Below, piece by piece: positions 54,071 to 64,000 of a stretch of 64,000 bases of DNA. The stretch is from Vesta saturnalis (lineage: Eukaryota; Arthropoda; Insecta; Coleoptera; Lampyridae), in assembly GCA_036346205.1 (NCBI GenBank), contig JARFJB010000390.1, positions 554,501 through 618,500 of the forward strand, written 5' to 3'. Numbering within the stretch: position 1 is the stretch's first letter; each line of letters begins with the position of its first letter. A program made the position numbers and the translations under genes. The notes beneath the pieces were generated by a model that was given only the letters and a program-made list of their open reading frames with translations, was not told the origin of the DNA and ran no database searches.

Positions 54071-56930
54071 ATAGCTCATAATACGTAAGGTACAATAGGG
54101 GAGTCATAAATTAAAGGGCGTCAGTTTTTCTATAATTGAAAATATCGGGGTCTCATAAACCAGGTGGATCGGTAAAATAAAAGCCTTGGACCGGCGTTTC
54201 CTGTAAAGCTTCAGAATATTTGCACGTAATCAAAAGAAAATGACATGCTAACAAACCAGCCTGATGGGCCATCAAACTTATTTACCCTAATTTTACTTTA
54301 CGTTAAATCTTATCAATGAAATTCTTTATCGTAAAAATTATGAAACAAAATAAAAAAATAGCAAATTATCTAATAGAGAAATTGTTCACAAATTATTTCG
54401 TTAAAAGCTTTCATCAAAATCAAAAAAGAATAAATGAACGTTGCCGCTGTAAGGGTGTGTAAATCAAAAATTACCACAAAGAAAATACTAAGCAGCTCAG
54501 TAACATTAACGTAATTAAAATATTAAACACAAAATATGTAATATTACGATAAACGATTGAATACACTTCGGCAAAGTTAACTTAACCGCATTAAGGGAGT
54601 CTATGCAATAATATACACAAAAGAAAGCGTATTCATCCGCATAAACAAATACCAAACTTTATTAAAATCACCAAAAATGAACACAGAAAAATAGTTACCT
54701 TGATGCGCACAAAATTGTTCAAACTAATTCCTTTCTTTCCATCTCACAGCGGTAATGGCAATTCTTGTACAACTGACCCTTCGTTAATTGATCAGACGAT
54801 ACCAGTAACTCTTCAATCTCTTGTCTTCGTCAATTTTAGCTAATCGAGACTTCACTTATATAGATAAATTTAGTGGCGAAAATATTTAACCCAAGACCCG
54901 ATGATTTAATAACTATTTCAACTGAATTTATCCACACAAACATTAATTTATTTACAAAATGTCCTTTGTGTTTTATATACACAAAATTTTACTAAAGAAG
55001 TTTATAATTGTCTTTTAGAACAAGCCGTGGGAGTCTCAAGATGCAGATAACAAAAGGAAGCAATTTTACCAAAATAATAATACGATAGTTTAATCCGCAC
55101 TTTTATCCCCCCCCCCCCCAAAAATAGATAAACACTGATAATCCAACAGCTTATATTGCTTTTGGAAAAATCCAACGAAAACGTCAAAATAAACAAAGCT
55201 TCCTGGGACTGAAGAATCCTTTCTTTTAGTCCACGCTAAGTGAAGGGGAATAAGTGTTCACCCTCGATAACTTCAGTGACCCGGTAGGAAATAGGTAAAT
55301 TGCGCCCAGTCCCTTCAGCTCTTCCTTTCAACTGCACCACAGCGTCATTCCTACTCAACTAAAAAAGTGAAAAGCAAAACCCCCCTTTTCCCCAGAAGAT
55401 CACGTTACCTTTTTAACCGGTACGCAAAAAAATCTCCCACGCTAGAACTGCACATGGGCGTTTCGCAGGAAAAAAACAGATTTGATACCTACAACTGAAA
55501 TGCACACACCCTGCTTTTCAATAAGAAACCCTGTTACTCAAATAAATTTTCCATAACTTCCCCAATAACAACTCAATTCATAAATGATCTGGTAAGCTCG
55601 AAAGTACGCAAAAATATTTATCTGAGACTGACGCTAACAAACACAATAACACAAATAAATTTAAACTCACACACTACGTTTTTTAAACTCTTCATCCATA
55701 ATGAAATTTAATTCCTTTGATCGACACTGTGATAACAAACTTTAAAATAAAAATTTCCGGTAACTTAACATTAATTTAATATTGTACATATGCCATTCAA
55801 GTACGACAAATTTCATCCACACGTGACAAGAAGCAGAAAAATTAAAACGATTCTCTGAAAAATATTGTAAATAACTCAAATATTAGTACGAGATTACCGA
55901 TCTCGACTTTTTTAACACGTTCGCTGTGCGTTAAAACGTCTCATCGTTAATCGCCCTCATGGTTGAAGGGGATTAAATACCTTTTATACTTTACCATAAT
56001 ACAATGTCTATAAATCACTAAAAAATATTACTATTATTACAAATTTTTCTCGTCTAAAACCGCACATTGTTTTTGTTATTGGTAATTACAAAACACTATA
56101 AACTTCATCGACAGTTTTTTTAAACATGTGTTCAGCCCCCTTCCAGAACTTCTAATAACTTTCTCTATAGTGATTATAGAACATGTTTTAGAGTAAAATC
56201 AAGCATATTATTAAAATAATTCACTAGGAATTTTTGCGTTTCTTTAAATTTTGTCCATTTTAGGTAACATATTTTACATTTAAACTGTCTTATACCTTAC
56301 CGTATCCATTACATGGTATTCGCAAGATTTTCAAATGTTGACCATTTTAAACAAATTTCATGTTATTCAACTCGATGCTGTAATGACCGGATATAATAAT
56401 TGGTATTTAACATTTTTATGAAATTCCACTGTAATTAATTCGTAACTGAGTGTTGAGAGTTTGGACGGTGTTTTGAAACGACATTGATTGGAATGCATTA
56501 ACTATAGATTACTAGACTAGTAAAAACGCCATTAACGTTAATAGTTTCGAATTTTTAACTTTACATAGACTTTAACTAAAACTAAACTACGTGCTTCAAA
56601 AATATTGTCTTAAAATTTGACAGTAATGTATAATAATAAATAATTAATAAAAACTGAAAATTATTCCACTTTAGTAATATAATCAAATAAGAGAAAATAA
56701 TTGCTGACCATCATAATCACATATTGCTAAATGACTTAAGGAAGAGCTTCAAAGAGAAATTATATTTTGTGCATCTAAAACGAGTATTCGTTTTATCTAC
56801 TAATTTGAACTAAGATTTGCCTGATTAAAAATAAATCGGATAATTTACCTTTTACTGCAAGTAAAATGTAAATTTATTAAACCTGTTTCTAATGCAAGGA
56901 AAAAAAAAGAAAAGTTATCATAATTTATTC
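54071..56930. other. Unassigned AT-rich, C-biased DNA
   Basis: No coding or RNA gene recognised. Like 35.4-39.8 kb, the plus strand of 54.2-56.1 kb is richer in A and C than in G, but no sequence similarity between the two was noticed. Confidence 0.4.
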
Positions 56931-56934
56931 CTTT

Positions 56935-57262
56935 CCCAAGAGGAAGGGCGGGCTGTTTGAGCTTTTTAAGCTCCATCAGCCAGAATCATGGATTCCCAGC
57001 ATACATACATTGCATACTATGCATGGTGGGATTAAGGATAGGTCCGGTCAGGATAGAATCAAAAGGAACGAAGTTAGGGTTATGAGTTACTCCCGCGGCA
57101 TTAACAGCTAGCTACACATGATGTGGAAATATACAGTGATAATGTCGCTTTGTGTGTATGAGTAAAACCCCCTGCAAAAACCTCACCTAGGGTAGATGGG
57201 AATTAAACCTATTACCCCCCGGATGCTAAGCAGGTTGTGTTACCATAATACAAAGGAATGAA
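56935..57262 (-). repeat. tRNA-Ala-derived SINE
   Basis: On the minus strand the head reads CCTGCTTAGCATCCGGGG followed by GGTAATAGGTTTAATTCCC. This follows the 3' half of tRNA-Ala(AGC), including the anticodon loop CTTAGCA and a B box GGTTTAATTCC (57,209-57,199; consensus GGTTCGANTCC). The A-box region (ATGGTAACACAACC) is degenerate. A 250-bp unrelated body follows, ending near CCTCTTGGGAAAGGA and a pyrimidine/T-rich stretch at 56,905-56,935. Coordinates are approximate. Confidence 0.65.
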
Positions 57263-57317
57263 CTACATCATTGTAAATAGTTTAAAACTCTTCTACTGAT
57301 TTTTTATTAACACATCT

Positions 57318-57483
57318 ACGCACCTTTTTACACTGAAAAGTCACACTTATTCAAAAATGTTATTGCAATGGCTTTTTACCGCATTACACTAATGTACTTT
57401 ACGCACCTTTTTACACTGAAAAGTCACACTTATTCAAAAATGTTATTGCAATGGCTTTTTACCGCAATACACTAATGTACTTT
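57318..57483 (+). repeat. 83-bp tandem duplication, nearly identical
   Basis: Units 57,318-57,400 and 57,401-57,483, both starting ACGCACCTTTTTACACTG, differ at one or two bases (GCATTACACT versus GCAATACACT). The near-identity suggests a recent event. Confidence 0.95.
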
Positions 57484-58445
57484 ATAACTTTACGATTACT
57501 CTGGTTTGCAGAACATTATATTCCACATTTTATTACATACACGTGAGTACCAACAATTTTTGTAACACGTCCTGTTGCAAACCTTTCAGTGACACTGACG
57601 CTCTAAAAGTATCTAAATTTATATCGGTAATTCCTCACAAAATAGGGCACCGTTGGAAATCTACGTCTTCGTAAGTGCTCCTTCAGCGTTGGAAGTTCTG
57701 TGTTAATCGCAAAGCTTAATCCAACGAATATCTATGTTAGTAAAAATAAAATATTGTCCCATCAGATCGTTTAGCCCTTTGCTTTTTTTGGATGGCTGGC
57801 GTGCTTTGTATCAACGGTTTAGTTTAGTTTTGTTCTGGAATTTCTTGTTTCGAATTTATTCCTTCCCAAATCTTCATTTAAAATTGTCACAACAGATTTT
57901 TTCTATATTACAATTTTTCTCGTTTCATCAAGGCATCGAAATATGAGCACTATTTCTTTTTATGGTTATCTCAAATTGATTATCTGCCCGGTTTAAGAGG
58001 GTTTGCCTAAGTTTTTATTTGAAAGTGTCAAGGAAAATTTTTACAGCATAGATACTTTGAATTCAAGTTTTTTTAAAATGGAATTTAAGATGAATCAATT
58101 TGAAACCATTGAAAATCGTTTTATGTATTAAGTAAAGATATATCCCGCGTATATGACAATTAGGTGCCGAGATTAAATGAGTAAAAAAGTTTTAAATGTC
58201 CTTCTTATTGTTTTTGTTGTGGCCGCTATTCTTTTTGAACGTATTAAAAAAGAGGTTACACAATTAACCTAAAAAATTCTGTGCTTAATAAACCCCCTTC
58301 TCCGCAGGTGTATAGTTTACAAAATCTAATCAACTTCAAGAGAAATGAAATGAAGCTGAAATACAGTATTTCAAGTGTTATAGTTCAAGAGTTATCTGGA
58401 TACTAACATATATCCACATACGAACGCATTACGAACGCATAGATA
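57484..58445. other. Unassigned AT-rich DNA
   Basis: No coding or repeat signal recognised; open frame 57,734-57,946 is without motif. Confidence 0.4.
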
Positions 58446-58806
<361 letters not shown>

Positions 58807-58808
58807 TT

Positions 58809-61800
58809 ATAAGAGTCTCTAAGCAATATTCAAGACGGATATAATACAATTCTGGGTGGTGACTTCAACTGTACAGAGAACCCAATGCAAGACCGTAGTG
58901 GTTCAGTGGAAAAATATCCCAAGTTATCAAATACTTTATCAAACATTTTAACAGCAGCACATCTCGTTGATTCGTGGAGGTTTTTCAATAAAGGCAAAGG
59001 CGGTTTTACTTACTATGCGAGAGGACCGGACGTGACAGCATCTAGATTAGATAGGTTGTACTGCTACAACAATCTTATTCAGTCGCTAAAATCAACATGC
59101 TTACATTGCTCTTTCTCTGATCATTTAGCCATATCAGTATCTTTCTACATGTATAAAGTAGTCAATCTTACCCCTTATTGGAAATTTGACAACTCTTTAT
59201 TAAACGACAAAGATTTTATAAGAAAGATGAATACTTTTCTTTCTGCTGAAGCACTAAATGAGACCGAAAATGACGAATTCTGGTGGGATAATTATAAACA
59301 CGAGATCAGACAAATAATAATTCTTTATCAAAGACAAAGAAAGCAAAAAAATCGTCACGACATATGTAATCTACATACTCAAATACATAGGATTGTGCAG
59401 AATGAAGAAGATGATATCAGAAAGCAAGAGGTGCGGATATTATTGGATAAAACCAAAGATGCATATTTTAAGGAAAGTGAAAGGAAGCTAATGAATACTA
59501 AATATAGCAAACTTGTGCAAGCGGATCGTCCTACTGTAAATAAAAAGCTTCAAACCTGCTTTAAACCTTTGGCTAGGCTAAATTACAACGATGAAATAAT
59601 AGAGGATCCGTTCAAGGTATGCAGAATTGTGGGAGATCATTTCAGTAAAATGTATAGAAATGAAGGAATCGACATAAATGAATCCAGCCCTCTATACAAA
59701 CATCTAGTACCTTTAACTCCCGGCGATAAAATTTTTTTGGATCAACCAGTCACGCTTGAAGAGTTAACAACAGCACTGGCCTCTCTTAATAAAAATAGCG
59801 CTCCTGGAATGGATGGTTTAACGGTGCAATTCTATCTGGTGTTTTGGGATAAATTAAAATACAAGTATTTTACTATGTTACACCAAGCCCTCGAAATGAA
59901 CAACTTACTCCATCAGTAAGGAAAGCAGCAATAGCTCTTTTACCGAAGAAAGGTGATCTATTGAACATAGATAACTGGCGCCCCATTTCTTTGATGTCTA
60001 CTGACTATAAAATTTTTTCGAAACTTCTGTCTGTACGACTATCTAACATCATCTCCAAAATTATTTTACCGGACCAAGGTTATGCCGTGCCTGATAGGTC
60101 TATGTATGACACTATACACTTACATAGGGAATTAATAAATTACGCTAATCAAAATAAAGTTCCACTAGCAATAATTAACCTCGATCAAAAAGCAGCGTTT
60201 GATAAAATTTGTCACAAATACTTGTTTCATGTGCTAAAGGTTATGAATTTTGGAAACAACTTTATCAATGCCATAAAACTGTTGTACACAAATGCTATGA
60301 GTCATGTGAGATTAGGTTCACTGCTAACAAGAGCGGTTAAGTTTGAGCGTGGAATTAGACAGGGATGCCCATTGTCAGGTCCTTTATTTACCATCGCTAT
60401 CGAACCTTTCTTAGCCTTATCCAGACATTTCCTGGCAGGATTCACTGTGACAAAATTACCTGCACCTATTAAGATAACCGTAAGTGCGTACGCGGATGAT
60501 GTGTCGGTTTTCATCGCAAGAAATGAAGACTTCAACATTCTAAAAAACTGTTATACCAAATACGCGGAACAATCTGGATCAGAACTAAATTTAGCTAAGT
60601 GTAAAGGGTTTTGGTGTGGTAGTTGGAAAGAGGAAGGAGACTGCACTTGGAATCACTTGGTCTCTAAACATACGAGTGTTAGGAATTTATTTTTCTAACG
60701 ACCAGAAGCAAGACTCCGATGAAGCATTCACGGATTTAGTCCAAGCAGTTGATGCCTCAATGAAGAGCTGGAAATGGAAGTTGCCATCTTTATCGATGTT
60801 AGCCCGAAGAACAGTAGTCAACCAATACATCGCACCAAAGTTGTGGCACATTCTTGACTGTCTTCCAATTACCGTGCAGCAGCAACTGTATTTGCAGAGT
60901 AAGATAACAGGATACATTTGGAGAGGAAAGCACTGGACAAGTCATCGTCATGTATGCCTTCCTGTTTGTCACGGAGGTTTGGGTTTGGTTCACATACCAT
61001 CAAAAATCAAAACTTTCCGGATCAAGCTGGCACAAAGAATTCTTAACGATAAAGAAAAGAAGCATTGGATTAATATTGTAAACTTAAACCTTATGCAAGC
61101 AGATTCGTTAGGTTTAACGTGGCAGTGGATGTTTCTGAACAGCAAAACACCCAAGTAATAAAAACTGTACAAAGTGTTGATGTGATTTTGGAAAATTTTG
61201 ATCCACTTATGATTCCAACAATAGAGTCGAGATTATCTCCTGCGACAATCCCACCCATTTTCTCGACGAACTGGCAAAAGTTTTTATACGTTAGCAGACT
61301 TAAGAATAAATAATTCATGGTTACAGAAGAAAACAATAGAAGCACGATTGCAAACAACCTGTTTGGTAGTAAAGAATGACGTTAAAGAACATTATAGAAG
61401 AATAAAACTAATCTTCGGTGATAAATTCGGTGCAGAAAATTATAAAACTTCACAACAAAGCAATGTAATAACGTTTAAGTGTGAAAATCAATACTGCAAG
61501 TTAACTTCCAAGTCCATCAATAAATTACAGCAGACCATAACAGCGAGCTACTTTAACATAAAGGAGAATTGTAGTATGGGGAACAATTGGAACGAAAAGA
61601 AGACGTATTGGAAATCATTTTTCAATTCACTTACCAGTGGGTATATTTCAGAGGTTGCTTGGAGGTTAGCAAAGAACCGATTGGCAGATCCAATTTATTT
61701 GAGGCGCGCAAACCTAAGGAAACATGATTCATGCCAATTTTGCCGGAAACCAAACTGTGATGTGGTACACATGATTTTTTTATGCCAACATGCGCAAGAC

Positions 61801-62157
61801 ACGTAGATACTAGTGGTTACACAAGTAAAGAAAATCCTACAAATCAACGATATAAAAAATATCTACCTCTTATGTGGAATAAATGGAAATGCATACACAC
61901 ATTGTGTAGCCAACTACTTAATCAATTTAGCAAAAGCCACTATATACAACATCTCAATAGGCGCCATGAAAAACAATAACTTTACCCATAATTTTAAATC
62001 GACTTACATTAGTAGGTTAAAAAGCAGAATACTGCAAGATTTCTACTGGCACCTGGAAAAGGATGCTATCGGCCTCTTCGAAAGTAAATGGTGCATAAAC
62101 AATGTGTTGTGTAGAATTGATGTAAACCAGTCAATAACATGGAACACTGAAATGTAA
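58809..62157 (+). pseudogene. L1/Tx1-like non-LTR retrotransposon, 5'-truncated within the endonuclease
   Basis: Begins inside the APE endonuclease right after (CA)n: ILGGDFNCTENPMQDRSG, SRLDRLYCYNN, CSFSDHLAISVSF. The RT follows: APGMDGLTVQFY (59,790-59,830), a one-base shift at about 59,905, then IDNWRPISLMSTDYKIF, LPDQGYAVPDRSMYDTIH, NLDQKAAFDKICHKYL (motif A), FERGIRQGCPLSGPLF and ITVSAYADDVSVF (YADD). A second shift near 60,650 leads to VLGIYFSNDQKQ; a stop and shift near 61,158 follow. 61,348-61,806 contains the C-terminal zinc finger CQFCRKPNCDVVHMIFLC, a TAG at 61,804, and the same frame continues to 62,157. The DQKAAFD motif and zf-RVT tail fit the L1/Tx1 group. Catalytic RT residues are intact but the frame is broken at least four times. 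Confidence 0.9.
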
Positions 62158-62341
62158 TGGTATAGACCATAAGTTTACATCCGAAATTAGAATTACAAAT
62201 ACATTTCGATTTAACTTGATTATGTATCAATAAGAAACATAGGCATGCTTGGCCTCGCAAAATACAACGTTTACCTCGCCATTACAGGCGCAAAAGTGCA
62301 AGAATGAGCAAAATGCAATGCATCAATAATAACGTTATACA
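62158..62341. other. LINE 3' flank, unassigned
   Basis: Probable 3' UTR of the LINE; no poly(A) or simple-repeat tail is clear, so the 3' end is not fixed. Confidence 0.4.
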
Positions 62342-62640
62342 GGGTTGCCTTGGTGATGGAATGGTTAATATGCTTGCATTTTACCCGAGCGGCTGGGGTT
62401 TAGACCTAGCCGTTTTTCTCAAACGGAGAAAAATAAAAGCACTCCTTCTTTTCGGATAGGCAGTAAAAACTTCTGTCCCGTGGAAAATCGATATTTGACA
62501 GGTTAAAGAGTCCTTACTAAAGGTGGTGACAGCTAGCGCCAATAACCATTAGTAGTTGTGCATCGAGACGCCCGACAATTCCGTTGTGTCTATATCTCGA
62601 GCTCGATCTACAAATACATATACAAATAACATTATATTTA
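62342..62640 (+). repeat. tRNA-derived SINE
   Basis: The head GGTTGCCTTGGTGATGGAAT with GGTTAATATGCTTGC has an A-box-like TGGTGATGGAATGG, and GGGGTTTAGACC (about 62,395-62,406) resembles a B box. ACCCGAGCGG lies in the position of the variable region. About 220 bp of body with GACGCCCGACAATTCC follows and it ends in CAAATACATATACAAATA, a simple A-rich tail. A functional tRNA is unlikely because no clean cloverleaf forms by eye. Confidence 0.6.
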
Positions 62641-62779
62641 CGTAATTTTAATGTATTACAGTCTAATACAAATAAAGAAGTATAAAATAAATTTCCTGTA
62701 TAACCATACGGTTGAATCTCCTAATTTATTTAGGTTTCGTTGTATTCAAGTCACAGTCTCAGCAAAAATAGAGCGTTTA

Positions 62780-62960
62780 AAAAAATCTGGAACACTGGAG
62801 CTGTGGCAGGACCTGTACTACTGCTCGCCTTATTTCTTTCAAAGTAGTCCCTTTCGGCTTTAGAATAATGTTTTGCACATGTTGAATGAACGTTTAAGTT
62901 TATCTTTAGAGATGTCCTTCAAGAACGCTATCGACGTTTGTATGGCTTAAAACGTCGACA
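62780..62960 (-). pseudogene. Possible mariner transposase C-terminal scrap
   Basis: On the minus strand AIQTSIAFLKDISKDKLKRS is followed, after a frame change, by CAKHYSKAERDYFERNK. The pattern of a KDIS/P-type helix, a Cys and a final DYFE is reminiscent of mariner C-termini. Too short to be sure; it could be coincidence. Confidence 0.3.
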
Positions 62961-64000
62961 TAACGCTTTGCTTTTCGCAAAATGTAGTTTAAGGAATAAA
63001 TAGAAGTCGCAGGGGAATAGATAAATGTTTGGTAGTTAAAATTTTGGTTAAAATGGAATAAAACTTTGTTTTTGATTTTTTTAATTATTGCAGAGATTAG
63101 TTAATAGTACTGATTTGTAAATAATGATCAAATGTTAACTGTTCATGGAAATATAAAATAATTCATTAACTTATGCTTTTAACTGTAAAACTTGCGCATC
63201 ACGTTGTCTAACGTTAAAGTTTTTGGAAAGACATTCAACATTAAGATTTATACAATCACTTAACACAAGAATGTGGAAGGGAAACGTTAAGACTGCTTGG
63301 CTGAATTTATTTATACATACCTATACCCATATTTTCACCATCACACATGCTTTTCAAATATTTGTCTTGAAAGTGTTACAGAAGTGAAGTAAAATTAGAG
63401 TCCGTACTTAAAATAGTTAAGCTGCTTTTATTAAATCGGCAATATGATTTATATTTTTAATGATATTAGAATATTTTTCACTAAGAACAGATTTTATGCA
63501 TATCTACTATCTTGGAATCAGAATTAATATGTTTATCAAACATATTAAAATGTTTCTTGTTACAAAACTAAAAGTTTAATTTTAATGTTTCCTAAAGTAA
63601 GAGTCACAGACTATTACTATTCCTGTTTTGATTCGAAGAGATAAGTGGACAATTACAACATTTGCCGTAATCTTACTGCCTAATCCAGAAGTGTGTTTTT
63701 TCGATTCTAATGTAGGCCTGATACAGGCGTTTTGGGGAAGAGGATGAAGTTATTGGACGACGCATTTTTTGACCGAATAATGCAAAATTTTTTAACTTAC
63801 TCAAATTAGAAGGATATATTCCTAACGTTAATTTATTATTCTAAAAGATTAAAGTTAGCTTTGACTTACAAACTGGTTTGCACTACAAATATAAAATTTA
63901 TAATTAATTTGAGCTAATTCAGAACAATATATGATAGGTGGAATTCCAAGGTCTCTAAAGTTGACAGGTTGCCTCGTTACTCTAGGCTAATCACACAACG
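62961..64000. other. Unassigned AT-rich DNA to window end
   Basis: No coding, RNA or repeat signal recognised. Confidence 0.4.

Overview
The window reads as non-coding, repeat-dominated DNA from an arthropod nuclear genome, most likely an insect. The base composition is AT-rich, there are no bacterial operons, and almost every protein-like signal is a decayed transposon or retroelement of a kind common in insects. The host species cannot be fixed from this sequence. No complete host gene is visible. The only plausible host coding signal is one small first exon near position 1,700 (a start codon in good context, a Gly-2 myristoylation-type N-terminus and a splice donor).

Layout. 1-600: LINE reverse-transcriptase piece, minus strand, running off the left edge. 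1,682-1,771: candidate first exon. 2.2-19.2 kb: two direct copies of one background repeat, each broken by different insertions (copy 1 by Tc1/mariner-type elements and a block of reiterated motifs; copy 2 by a piggyBac element with clean TTAA sites). This stretch also holds a LINE fragment (10.6-11.7 kb) and a Tc1/mariner element with about 600-bp terminal inverted repeats (TIRs; 12.4-15.2 kb). 19.2-22.9 kb: a Tc1/mariner element with about 315-bp TIRs set in an (AT)n tract, a hexamer array, a tRNA-derived SINE and a second, one-ended piggyBac. 23-28.5 kb: mostly unassigned AT-rich DNA with a decayed hAT transposase of the ZMYM1/DUF4371 type. 28.6-33.4 kb: two more Tc1/mariner-type elements. 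34.2-35.2 kb: a hAT MITE with a perfect 8-bp target duplication. 36.5-38.75 kb and 48.97-51.1 kb: two arms of a 2.2-kb inverted repeat; the right arm is bracketed by 360-bp direct repeats that contain hammerhead ribozyme motifs. 39.9-43 kb: a Jockey/CR1-like LINE. 43.2-44 kb: further transposase relics. 45.6-48.5 kb: an IS5/Harbinger-type (DDE_Tnp_4) element with the longest intact reading frame in the window. 51.5-54.1 kb: a foldback MITE and another Tc1/mariner relic. 54-58.4 kb: unassigned DNA with a tRNA-Ala-derived SINE. 58.4-62.2 kb: a (CA)n tract joined to an L1/Tx1-like LINE. 62.3-64 kb: another SINE and unassigned DNA.

The recurrent theme is a set of about nine Tc1/mariner (IS630) transposase copies. 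Where it can be counted, 41 residues separate the second and third catalytic Asp (DD41D). The better preserved copies carry unusually long TIRs, and the TIRs themselves contain internal copies of the terminal CAGGGTG-type motif. All these copies are broken by stops, frameshifts or loss of catalytic residues. The most unusual structure is the hammerhead-containing direct-repeat unit at 48.6-51.5 kb, which resembles the terminal repeats of Penelope-like elements or retrozymes but encloses a non-coding segment with a second, bare, inverted copy 10 kb away. All reading is by eye; no search or folding program was run.
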